This document shows, one piece after another, positions 9,001 to 19,322 of a DNA stretch of 64,000 bases. A program made the position numbers and the translations under genes. Source of the DNA: Ryuthela nishihirai. Lineage: Eukaryota; Arthropoda; Arachnida; Araneae; Heptathelidae. Under the pieces are notes generated by a model, which was not told where the DNA came from, made no database searches, and saw nothing but the letters and a program-made list of their open reading frames with translations. The DNA lies in assembly GCA_038380435.1 (NCBI GenBank), contig JAWZYU010000025.1, forward strand, positions 30,728,707-30,792,706, written 5' to 3'. How positions within the stretch are numbered: position 1 is the stretch's first letter; each line of letters starts with the position of its first letter.

Positions 9001-11440
9001 GGATTTTTCCCCCCTGTTATTAGCCCTAGATTCAAATCGTGGATATATTTGTTTCTGTTTTTCCTGTGATTAGCCCTAGGTTTGAATCCTGGGTGTGATT
9101 TTTTTCCCTGTTAATAATCCTAGGTTTGAATCCTGGGTGTGATTTTTTTTCCCCTATGATTATCCCTAGTTTCAAATCCTGGATGTGATTTTTTCCCTGT
9201 GATTAGCCCTAGGTTCAAATCCTGAATGTGAATTTTTTCCCTGTTAATGGCCCTAGGTTTAAATCCTGGGTGTGACTTTTTTTCCCTCTGTGATTAGCCC
9301 TAGGATCAAATCCTGGGAGTAATTTTTTTTCCTGCTATTAATCCTAGGTTCAAATCCTGGATGCGATTTTTTTCCCTGCTATTAATCCTAGGTTCAAATG
9401 CCGGGTGTGATTTTTTTTTCCTGCTATTAATCCTAGATTCAAATGCTGGATATGATGTTTTTCCTGCTATTAATCCTAGGTTCAAATCCTGAATGTGATT
9501 TTTTTTTCTCTGCTATTAATCCTAGGTTCAAATCGCGGATGTGATTTTTTTTTTCTCCTGTTATTAGCCCTAGATTCAAATCGCGGATGTGATTTTTTTT
9601 CCCCTGTTATTAGCCCTAGATTCAAATCCTGGATGTGTTTGTTTGTTTTTCCTCTGATTAGCCCTAGGTTTAAATCCTGGGTGTGATTTTTTTTCCTGTT
9701 AATAGTCCTAGGTTTGAATCCTGGGTGTGATTTTTCCCCTGTTAATAATCCTAGGTTCAAATCCTGGGTGTGATTTTTTCCCTGTGATTAGCCCTAGGTT
9801 CAAATCCTGGGTGTGATTTTTTCCCTGTTAATAGTCCTAGGTTCAAATCCTGGGTGTGATTTTTTTCCCTGTGATTAGCCCTAGGTTCAAATCCTGGATG
9901 TTAATTTTTCCCTGTTAATGGCCCTAGGTTTAAATCCTGGGTGTGATTTTTTTTCCTCTGTGATTAGCCCTAGGGTCATATCCTGGGAGTATTTTTTTTC
10001 CTGCTATTAATCCTACGTTCAAATCCTGGATGTGATTTTTTTTCCTTCTATTAATCCTAGGTTCAAATGCTGGGTGTGATTTTTTCCCTGCTATTAATCC
10101 TAGGTTCAAATGCTGGGTGTGATTTTTTTTTCCTGCTATTAATCCTAGATTCAAATCCTGGATGTGATTTTTTTTTCCTTCTATTAATCCTAGGTTCAAA
10201 TGCTGGGTGTGATTTTTTTTTCCTGCTATTAATCCTAGATTCAAATGCTGGGTGTGATTTTTTTTTTCCTGCTATTAATCCTAGGTTCAAATCCTGGATG
10301 TGATTTTTTTTCCTTCTATTAATCCTAGGTTCAAATGCTGGGTGTGATTTTTTCCCTGCTATTAATCCTAGGTTCAAATGCTGGGTGTGATTTTTTTTTC
10401 CTGCTATTAATCCTAGATTCAAATCCTGGATGTGATTTTTTTTCCTTCTATTAATCCTAGGTTCAAATGCTGGGTGTGATTTTTTTTTCCTGCTATTAAT
10501 CCTAGATTCAAATGCTGGGTGTGATTTTTTTTTTCCTGCTATTAATCCTAGGTTCAAATCCTGGATGTGATTTTTTTTCCTTCTATTAATCCTAGGTTCA
10601 AATGCTGGGTGTGATTTTTTCCCTGCTATTAATCCTAGGTTCAAATGCTGGGTGTGATTTTTTTTTCCTGCTATTAATCCTAGATTCAAATCCTGGATGT
10701 GATTTTTTTTCCTTCTATTAATCCTAGATTCAAATGCTGGGTGTGATTTTTTTTTCCTGCTATTAATCCTAGATTCAAATCCTGGATGTGATTTTTTTTC
10801 CTGCTATTAATCCTAGATTCAAATCCTGGATGTGATTTTTTTTCCTGCTATTAATCCTAGGTTCAAATGCTGAATGTGATTTTTTTTCCTGCTATTAATC
10901 CTAGATTCAAATCCTGGATATGATTTTTTTTCCCTGCTATTAATCCTAGATTCAAATGCTGGATGTGATTTTTTTCGGCTATAATCCTAGGTTCAAATCC
11001 TGGATGTGATATTTTTCCCTGCTATTAATCCTAGGTTCAAATGCTGGATGTTTTTTTTTTCTGTGATTAAGTATTAATTCAAATCTTGTATGCAATTTTC
11101 TTTTCCTATAGGCTAAATCCCAGATGTGTTTCTCACTGTGATTAAACCTAAGTTGATCCCAGATGCTATTTTTCTTTTTTCATTACGATTAAGCCTAGTT
11201 TATTTCCTAAACGTGATTTTTTTTCTATCATTAAGCCTAAGTTAAATCCCACATGTGATTTTTTCCCCGAAGAATAAACCTAAGTTCAAAACAAGGATGT
11301 GATTTTTATCCTCCTGGGATTAAGTTCAAAACTATATGTGTTATTTTTCTCTTCCCTGTGATTAAATCTAGGTTCAAATCCTCTGATTTTTGCTTCCTCT
11401 GATTAAGCCTAGGATCAAATCCCGGAATGTGCTTTTTTTA
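9000..11440. repeat. About 45-bp minisatellite with tRNA B-box-like core
   Basis: About 45 to 50 units of 44-48 bp. Each contains CCTAGGTTCAAATCCTGG followed by GTGTGA and a run of 5-10 T, then CCTG and TATTAAT or TGATTAG. Between about 10040 and 10740 a block of about 265 bp (six units) repeats nearly exactly, so there is a higher-order repeat. The right end (11050-11440) decays gradually. GGTTCAAATCC matches the tRNA B-box consensus and the T-run resembles a Pol III terminator. Frames seen on either strand simply follow the repeat. Confidence 0.9.
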
Positions 11441-11454
11441 TTTCAAGTTGGTTT

Positions 11455-11640
11455 ATTTCGTATTTGCAATATCCTAAAACAACCAGGGGCTCCGCAGGAC
11501 CAAGTAGACTATGCAATTGAGCTCTCCCAATATATTCCAAGGGACAATAACTTCAATTTGCTCACTGAATCCCATTTGACATTGTCCATTCCCTCAAACA
11601 TAAAACCAACAAATATCCAATATGCTGCTTATCTACCGTA
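11455..11640 (-). mobile_element. RTE-like LINE 3' end, old copy
   Basis: AACCAGGGGCTCCGCAGGAC and following bases align with the tail at 1440-1520 (CAGCCATGGGCTACGGAGG) at reduced identity. The similarity extends to the CAATATGCTGCTTA block. It is a diverged, truncated member of the same family. Confidence 0.5.
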
Positions 11641-11644
11641 ATCA

Positions 11645-12240
11645 ACATCATGAATCAAGCTTCCATTTATATAGGAAGACTAAAGATAAATAATTAAAGT
11701 TCTAACTGAATCTTATATACTCTCCTACATATCTCTAAGCCAATCCAAATAAATGAGGAATGAATATTTTTTTTTCCTTAAGCATGTATTCAGACAGAGC
11801 ATGTTTGTAGAGATTAAAAAATCTACTCGAATATAAGTGGAAACTAGTCAAATTAATATTCAAACAGATTCTTTCTAAATCGTCTATGCGGCAATGAAGC
11901 GTAAAAGATTTTTCTATACGATATTACAAAGCCTAAAGTATAAAAAGATTCCTAAGTAAGCTGAGCAGTTACTGGCTTGAACAAGCTGTTTAAATTAAAA
12001 TGTTTTCTATAAATTAAAATTACATTATGTTATTAAAAGCAATGGAATACTTTCGTATGAGTGGAACGTCACATTCAGAGATCAATAATTTTCAAAATAT
12101 AATTTTTGAGGGAAACATACCACTGGAAATAAATTAGAGATTTCTCACAGACATTTCTAAATCCCGATTTTTCAAAATATTCGTTTAATATTTGAAACCT
12201 GCTACAGCCCGAAAAAAGTGTAGTGTGAAATATATTTCTC
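11645..12240. other. AT-rich sequence, no feature seen
   Basis: No open frame, array or known element recognised. Confidence 0.5.
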
Positions 12241-12845
12241 CTCTCCATTGATAATCTTCACAATTCCCGCCAAAAGGGTGGCGCTAAAGGTATTTCTCCT
12301 CTCCATCCATAGCTTTAACAGTTCCCGCCAAAAAGATGGCGTTAAACATATTTCTCCTCTCCATTCATAACTTTAACAGTTCCCACCAAAAATGGTGGCG
12401 CGAAACATATTTCTCCTCTCCATCCATAACTTTAACAATTCCCGCCAAAAGAGTGGCGCTAAACCTGTTTCTCCTCTCCATCCATAACTATAACAAATCC
12501 CGCCAAAATTGTGGCGCGAAACATATTTCTCCTCTCCATCCATAACTTTAATAATTCCCGCCAAAAGGGTAGCACAAACATATTTCTCTTCTCCATCCAT
12601 AACTTTCACAAATCCCGCCAAAATTGTGGCGCGAAACATATTTCTCCTCTCCATCCATAACTTTAACAATTCCTGCCAAAAGTGTGGCGCGAAACATGTT
12701 TCTCCTCTCCATCCATAACTTTCACAAATCCCGCCAAAATTGTGGCGCGAAATATATTTCTCCTTTCCATCCATAACTTTAACAATTCCCGCCGAAAGGG
12801 TGGCGCTAAAGGTATTTCTCTTCTCCATTGATAACTTTCGCACGT
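12240..12845. repeat. 59-bp minisatellite with paired E2F-like motifs
   Basis: About ten units of 59 bp: TTTCTCCTCTCCATCCATAA, then CTTTAACAATTCCCGCCAAAA, then a GTGGCGCGAAACATA-like end. Most units hold TTCCCGCC, and many also hold GGCGCGAAA on the same strand. Both fit the E2F/DP site consensus (TTTSSCGC) in opposite orientations. The frames that run through it on both strands are repeat artefacts. Confidence 0.88.
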
Positions 12846-12850
12846 TCCAA

Positions 12851-13085
12851 CTAAAGTGGGCCACGAATCCTCCATCGAATGGACGCTAAGCTGTGGTCCC
12901 TGTATGCAGGAGAGCCATTCCTCGTGCACATTAAAGAACACTCTAGATGGCCTTGACGAGAGGCTACCCATCTCTCTCCAAATACCTTCCAGTAATTCCA
13001 CTTCCCTCAACCTTCTCCGAGCTCTCGGGGTCCTTGTGACCTGGCCATTTAGCTCATTACGTTTAAAAAATGCCGCTTAAAGGTA
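12851..13085 (+). mobile_element. SINE-A, 5'-truncated diverged copy
   Basis: Matches the middle to tail of SINE-A (TTAAAGAACACTCTAGATGG, then TAAAGCAATTG). It abuts the 59-bp array. Confidence 0.7.
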
Positions 13086-13690
13086 AAGCAATTGTAAAAA
13101 TCTTATTTTCGAAATTAAGAAGCTTTAAATGTGACTTTCCATTTACACAGTACGGAAGTACCCTAATATTTCTGGTAATATAAGGCACCTTTAAAATATG
13201 ATTAATATTATTCATTCTGTTGTAAACTGCAAGGCGATCCTATTCACTAACCGGTAGAATGAAGTGTACATATAAATATTAAAATGAGCAATTCTCCCCC
13301 CCCCCCGCATTTTTTATGGTAGAAAAACAGGATGCAAATTTTGAGGTCACCTACGATGGAGTATGAAGTTATCGCATCACAGCACTTTTCAAACGAAATC
13401 AAATCTGTCACCATGCATTACCATAGCAATCGCAAAACTGAGAGCTTGTACGAAAATAGTCCGTCTCAATTCTGCACTCAGTCACACCTGTCATCTTTGT
13501 AACAACAGAAAAAAAAAAGAAAAATACCCGAAAGGTAACTTGTTCATCTGCTGCTTTCCTCAAATCAAGAAATCAAAAAATATCAACTGTTTTCAAGTTT
13601 TTGTTTTTTCACAGAAACCAAGTCAATAAAAACATGTAATACTCGATCATATTCTGTGTCTGTTACTGATTATGTCTCTTCTCCATATTT
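13086..13690. other. No gene recognised
   Basis: Contains a C-run at 13298-13308 and a weak 88-codon frame (13363-13629) without recognisable motifs. That frame is probably chance. Confidence 0.4.
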
Positions 13691-13695
13691 CAAGG

Positions 13696-14178
13696 TGCAG
13701 TCGTTCAAAAAAATATCCGAACACTATAGTTGATTATAGAATTCAGAAAAATATCTGGCAACGATTTTTTTAGAAATTAGTGATCTGGCAACCTTCGTGT
13801 CACGTGATTACAGAATTCAGGAAAAATATCTGGAGCGTGTACAACAACTGTACACGCTCCAGTTACCGTTCACAGCAAACTGGAGCGTGTGCACACGCTC
13901 CAGTTTGCTGTGAACGGTAACTGCACACGCTCAATATTTCCGTGAGTGAGCCCACACGATCCAGGTCTTTGTGAGCTCACACGATCCAATGTGCTGTGAA
14001 CATTAACCGCAACCGCTCCAGTTTGCTGTGAACAGTAACTGCACACGCTCCATATTTATTGCATTATATATTCATACGCATTATATATATTAAAAAATAT
14101 CCGAACATTATGGTTGATTACAGAATTCAGAAAAAATATCTGGCAACCTTCGTGTCACGTGACACAAAGGTTGCCAGG
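13696..14178. mobile_element. Composite palindromic element
   Basis: The outer parts (13696-13830 and 14095-14178) match arms of the TACAGTCGCTC MITE. The inner part (13830-14056) is a different palindrome family with repeated CTGGAGCGTGT, CAGTTTGCTGTGAACGGTAA and CACACGATCCA blocks. The same combination occurs at 56515-56710, so it is a genuine hybrid family rather than a one-off. Confidence 0.6.
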
Positions 14179-14419
14179 GCACACAGAAGTTTCGAATGTT
14201 TGCAAATGAGATTCACCCCGACCACGGTAGCTAGAAACCCGATCGCTTAAACGAACACAGGGAAACACAGCGGGGACCACCACACCAAATTTGCGACCAA
14301 TGGATTAAATACTTGGGGAATTAGTGACTGAAAGTTCCTTCTATAACTGATGACACGTAATAATAAGTGTGTGGCAATCCCGGTGTTCCGCAATTCAAGA
14401 CTGCACTACACTTTGAGGG

Positions 14420-14779
14420 TTGGGTTGTTTTACCTCTGAGCGACACTTTTTTGCACACCATAGGCTAAATGGTCAGGTCACATGGACCCCTAAGGCTCAG
14501 AGAAGGTTGGGGGAGGGGACCCACTGGAACAGCTGTTGGGAGACAGATGGGAGTCTCCCGTCAAGGCCATCCAGCGTGTTCTTTTACGTGCACAGAGTAT
14601 GGCTCTCCCGCACACGGGGCCATGGCTTAACGTCCCATCCGACGGACGGCGGCCTTTCCAAGCCCATCGGTGTCCTCTACTGACCGTGGGCAAGGCGGGG
14701 AATTTTGCGGAGATAAATCTCAACGCTGACCCAGCTGGGACTCGAACCTGGGAACTACAGATTACGAGCCTGGCGCGCT
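14420..14779 (-). mobile_element. SINE-A, head-truncated
   Basis: Reverse-strand SINE-A whose tRNA head ends at the A-box (...GCCTGGCGCGCT). The 11-bp target duplication CACTTTGAGGG lies at 14409-14419 and 14780-14790. Confidence 0.9.
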
Positions 14780-14790
14780 CACTTTGAGGG

Positions 14791-15355
14791 AGTTTCAAAG
14801 AAATCACATCAATTAGTTAGAGAACATTCCTATATCTGCCTTCTGTAAAACATTCCTAGCTGCGGGAGAAGACCTGTAGAAGAGAGAGAGACCTTACTTT
14901 TAGAAACAAGTCTGATGAACTAATCATTGAGTGGGCTTTTTGAATTTTGAAAATCTTTTCATTGACTAATAGAACCAAATATAACTCACTGGATTTAGAT
15001 CATATCTATTGCCAATACAGATAAGATGTTATTTTTGAATTTAGATGCCTAAATATCATAAGTCCTAACTTTTTGCATGGGGAAGCTATCATGATGGAGA
15101 GTCCTCAGACTCTCCCATCTGGTATTTGAGCGAAGTTGCCTCTAATCCCTTTAAAAAAAAATGTAAAGAATAGTGATAATACACTTTAAATTCTGATCAA
15201 CAAGCCAGTGTCAGAAAGAAATCCGAATAGATGGCCCCAGGTAGAGGAAGAAGATTTATTCGCCTGGTGACCCAGTAAAACTCGTAGAGTAAGTTCATGG
15301 TTTACACTAAGTCGTATATTTTCAATCAGGGTAGTTCTCTGTTCTTTAAATTGGG
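14791..15355. other. No feature seen
   Basis: AT-rich sequence with no open frame or repeat that I recognise. Confidence 0.45.
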
Positions 15356-15446
15356 TACAGTCGCTCAAAAAAATATTCGAACACTATGGTAGATTACAGA
15401 ATTTTGTAATCAACCATACTGTTCGGATATTTTTTCAGCGACTATA
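15356..15446. mobile_element. Palindromic MITE, internally deleted mini form
   Basis: A 91-bp copy keeps only the outer arms (TACAGTCGCTC ... GATTACAGAATTTTGTAATC ... GCGACTATA). The inner CTGGCAACG/CACGTG section is deleted symmetrically. Confidence 0.8.
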
Positions 15447-15506
15447 CATGAAATAAACACATGTTCGATGGTTCCATATTGATGGTAAAATAGACACAAC
15501 AAAGGG

Positions 15507-15903
15507 TTGGGTTGTTTCACCTCTGAGCGGCACTTTTTTGCACACCATTTGCCAGGTCACATGGACCAGGTTTTGGACCCCGAAGGCTCAGAGAAGATTG
15601 GGGGAGGGGACCCACTGGAACAGCTGTTGGGAGACAGATGGTAACCTCCCGTCAAGGCCATCCAGCGTGTTCTTTAACGTGCACAGGGTATGGCTCTTCC
15701 GCACACGGGGCCACTGCTTAACGTCCCATCCGATGGACGGCGGCCTTTCCAAGCCCATCGGTGTCACCTACTGAATGTGGGCAGGGCGGGGAATTTTGCG
15801 GAGATAAATCTCAACGCTGACCCAGCTGGGACTCGAACCTGGGAACTACAGATTACGAGCCTGGCGCGCTACCGACTGAGCCACCCCCGCCCCCGTCCCC
15901 GTC
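15507..15903 (-). mobile_element. SINE-A, full length
   Basis: Tail to tRNA head on the minus strand, flanked by the 12-bp duplication CACAACAAAGGG (15495-15506 and 15904-15915). It carries a small internal duplication of CCAGGTCACATGGACC near its tail. Confidence 0.9.
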
Positions 15904-15959
15904 CACAACAAAGGGAAATCCATCCTATTCCAATGGTAGAGTATATTTCTTAGTAAACC

Positions 15960-17407
15960 AGTACCAGTTCGTAGTCTAAATTATGTATTTGGTAGCATTT
16001 TCCCGAGTCCAATTTAAATTAATTAGTTCACTCATAGTTATTAGTGGGATCAATGATTCGATTCGTCTTAGCAACGTCGAAGAATCTGTATTTGACAGAA
16101 AATTTCTTTCTAAGAGTTTCATTTCTAAATTCTTGATTTTCCTTTTAATTATGGCCCGGTTTAAGGGAAAGGCATGACCATCTTGAAGAGGCAGACCAAT
16201 CCTCGACAACTCATCAACAATTTATTATTCATTATTCCAGAATATCGTGGGATCTACTGAAGATGGAATTTTTTTTCTGTTGTTTAACACTGTTTTAAAA
16301 TTCTTTAATTAAAATCGTAATTTATTGTTTGTAGATTTTTCGGTATTCGCTTGTAAGAAGTGAATAGAGAATTGGCCCTCAGTTAACATTACTGCACTTT
16401 GATGTGAGGTTTGGTTGAACCATTTTATGGCCTTTAAAATGGCATTTTCTTCAGCGGTGGTAAAATCATTTATATTTTTAAGTTTCGTTACTTCGGAAAG
16501 TTTTAGACTAGGCACAAAAAATGCTGATGCTGTAATTTGCAGGTTCCTTGTTGAAGCTCCATCAGTAAAGATTTTCGGAAACCTCTGTGATCTATGCAAT
16601 TTTTCACATAAATATTTATGGCTTCAGGAAATAAAGCTTTTTATTCAAAAATCCTGGAATATAGGGGCGGGGGTGGCTCAGTCGGTAGCGCGCCAGGCTC
16701 GTAATCTGTCCCAGCTGGGTCAGAGTTGAGATTTATCTCTGCAAAATTCCCCGCCCTACCCACGGTCAGTAGGGAACACCTATGGGCTTGAAAAGGTCGC
16801 TGTCCGTCAGATGGGACGTTAAGTCGTGGCCCCGTGTGCGGGAGAACCATACGTTAAAGAACACGCTGGATGGCCTTGACGGGAGGCTACCATCTGTCTC
16901 CCAACAGCTGTTCCAGTGGGTCCCCTCTCCCAACCTTCTCTGAGCCTTCGGGGTCCATGTGACCTGGACATTTAGCCCATGGTGTGCAAAAAAGTGCCTC
17001 TCAGAGGTAAAACAACCCAAATCCTGGAATATAAACCTGTCCCTGAATATCGTGCAGCGTCCATGTTGGCAGGGGTTGCAGTTTGTAGTTCAGCATTTAA
17101 AGAAGAAAATTCCTGAAATAATGAAGAATTTCTGAATGTTAATAATGAACAAGAAAATTTCAAATTTTCGACTCCATTTAATAGTGTATGGGAATCTTGA
17201 GTAGTCAGAAATTTAGTGAACTCCTTGAATAATAATAAATTCTTTTCTCATATATAAAGGGGACAATTTGTCTCTGCTAATAGAGAAGATGTATTACAAA
17301 CTTTTCGCACTCCTAAACATAGTTTTAGTGCTTGATTTTCAACACTTTCAAGTTTTAACAAGGAAGGAGAGATATTTTGGAGTAGAAAATGACTAGAGTC
17401 AGTTTTA
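15960..17407 (-). mobile_element. LINE, C-terminal RNase H part (base of the nested stack)
   Basis: Minus-strand frame 16599-16309 reads FPKIFTDGASTRNLQITASA, then ENAILKAIKWF further on, an RNase H signature with its first catalytic Asp and the following helix. 16209-15976 continues the C-terminal domain (GLPLQDGHAFPLNRAIIKRK). 17019-17407 holds the region upstream of RNase H with broken frames. A SINE-A (16664-17018) and a Tc1-like transposon (17408-23950) are inserted. The same LINE appears to continue at 23953-24317, 27446-27770 and 38453-38932. Confidence 0.65.
16664..17018 (+). mobile_element. SINE-A, inserted in the LINE
   Basis: tRNA head to CAACCC tail with a partial internal deletion at the B-box. 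The 15-bp duplication AAATCCTGGAATATA lies at 16649-16663 and 17019-17033. Confidence 0.9.
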
Positions 17408-17650
17408 CAGTATTGTGCGAATTAGTTGGGACAAGCGAAGGAACGCTAAGTCCCTTCCGCTGCAGAGTCTAAACTGCTGCAAGTCTAAACTTGTTCGTAA
17501 CCTTTTGCTGCAAGTCTAGAATTATCTGTTGTGTTACTCTGCTATTATTTACATTTCCACTTTAGTCGGAATTGATATTTCATTGGCTGAGGACGTGATT
17601 ATATAAGTAGTTCACAATTTTCATTGGAAACTTTTTTTATTAAATACATC

Positions 17651-18672
17651 ATGGACATCACGCCTCGTAAACGAGCTAAAATAATCGCTTTCGGCGAAAA
17701 CACTTCACTTACTGCTAGGCAGATAGCAAAAGCAGTTGGCGTCGGGAAATCCAGCGTTTCAAGGATCATGAAGCTGCATAAGGAGACAGGGTCCGTGGAC
17801 ACGTCCCGTAAAGGACATTGTGGAAGAAAAAGAAAAACCATCCCTAGAGAAGATAGTCTAATTCGAAGAATTAGTATCATAGACCCGAAGAAGACCAGTG
17901 GAGACATCAAAAGGGAGATTGTGTCTCATGGGGTTAATATAGATGCTTCCACCATACGTCGTCGCCTTCTGGAGTGTGGTCGCCGGGCTCGACGCCCCTC
18001 CAAAAAGCAGCTTTTGACACCCTCTATGAAACAAAAAAGGCTATCCTGGGCAAAGAAATATCGAGACTGGACTGTGGAGAATTGGTAAAAAGTGATATTT
18101 TCCGATGAAACCCACTTTGAGGTGCATGGCTACAGGTCAAATTTCGTCCGCCGCTCGCCTGGAGAACCTCTTCGATCCGGCCACATCCAGTAATCCCCCA
18201 AACACCCACCCAAGGTCATGATTTGGGGATGTTTCACAGCTTACGGGCCACAGACGATTCACCCCATTGAAGGAATGATGGACAGCAAAAAGTACATAGG
18301 CGTTCTGGAGGCGAAAATGGTCCCAACACTGCAGAAGCTGTTTCCTAACGGCGATGGGGTATTTCAAAAGGATTTGGCTCCATGCCACAATTCTAAGCTT
18401 GCTAAGAGCTTCTTTACCCAGCAACATTTGAAGGTATTGGAGTGGCCAGGAAATTACCCGATCTAAACCCCATTGAAAATTTGTGGGCCATTATTAAAGC
18501 GCGCATATCTAAGATGGATTACACGACGAAAACCAAAATGATAGAAAGTGTCATGAAAGTGTGGTACCACGACCCTGAAGTGAAGGAGATGTGTGGAAAG
18601 CTAGTGGCATCAATGGTTGAGAGGGGAAAGGAAGTAATTAAAGGTAAGGGGAATTATTATTACGAAACATAT
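17651..18672 (+). pseudogene. Tc1-like transposase, decayed
   Basis: It starts at ATG 17651 (MDITPRKRAKIIAFGENTSL), with an N-terminal helix-turn-helix (LTARQIAKAVGVGKSSVSRI) and a second DNA-binding unit. The catalytic core has FSDETHFEVHG, then KDLAPCHNSK, then LNPIENLW, the DDE triad of the Tc1 group (DD34E type). Three lesions are visible: an in-frame TAA at 18086, a second in-frame stop in GGCCACATCCAGTAATCC near 18193, and a frameshift near 18456 just before LNPIENLW. The LTR element inserted at 18673 cuts off the last codons, which resume after 23548. The enzyme would mobilise its own element by cut and paste. This copy cannot encode it. Confidence 0.85.
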
Positions 18673-19292
18673 TGTTACGACAGAAGAATCTGGCAACCGA
18701 AAGCAAAGTTTCAGCCAACGAATAAGAACTTTGGGAGAATTTGGAGAAGAAGAGTGGAGCGTTAACGGTCGTTGTGTTGTAACGGTCGGAGAGTTCGAAA
18801 ATGGACGGTTAGCTGTTCTGAGACAGTGCGCGTAAGTATCAAGAAGTAACTTGATGTGTTGTGTATACGCGGAAGGATAAAAGTGGGATCTTTTATCGTT
18901 AAGTATCAAGAAATAACTTGATGTGTTGTGTATACACGGAAGTATAAAAGTGGGAACTTTTATGGCTAACTTCGAATGTCTACACGGACTGTCTTTTTGT
19001 TCGGCTAGTGTGTGAACAGTTATTAGCACAGGACGAGAATTGGTTTACGAGTGAAGATCTTCGGGTGACCTGGTAAATCAAGTAAAAGGTAGTATTTAGT
19101 AAAATACACAGAGCTGATATTGTGTGCTCTACGCAGGAAGATTGATGACTTGTGCATGTTAATAGTTGATTTGTTAATAAGATACTTCATCCATATTTCC
19201 TTTGTAACAATTTACCTTGTATTGAATTTGGTTTTGAAATATAGCTTTTAATACTCACGCTCAGTGACTATCCATTTTTGTAATCGGCAACA
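18673..19292 (+). repeat. 5' LTR, 620 bp
   Basis: TG...CA bounded. It contains two near-identical internal copies of about 75 bp (AAGTATCAAGAAGTAACTTG, then TGTGTATACGCGGAAG, then ATAAAAGTGGGA), giving TATAAAAG-like boxes near 18950. Confidence 0.9.
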
Positions 19293-19322
19293 TTTGGTGT
19301 CAGGAGTGGGATAATTTATTGA

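Noticed and set aside
10063..10689. 208-codon minus-strand frame with Lys-rich repeats
   Set aside because: Translation of the 45-bp array; the T-runs become Lys codons on the other strand.
9000..11440. CRISPR-like array
   Set aside because: The units are contiguous tandem repeats without unique spacers, in a eukaryotic context with no Cas genes.
13363..13629. 88-codon plus-strand frame
   Set aside because: No motif, no splice or promoter context, AT-rich surroundings.
16664..16740. Functional tRNA gene
   Set aside because: The A- and B-box region is the head of SINE-A and cannot fold a complete acceptor stem; every similar hit continues into the SINE body.
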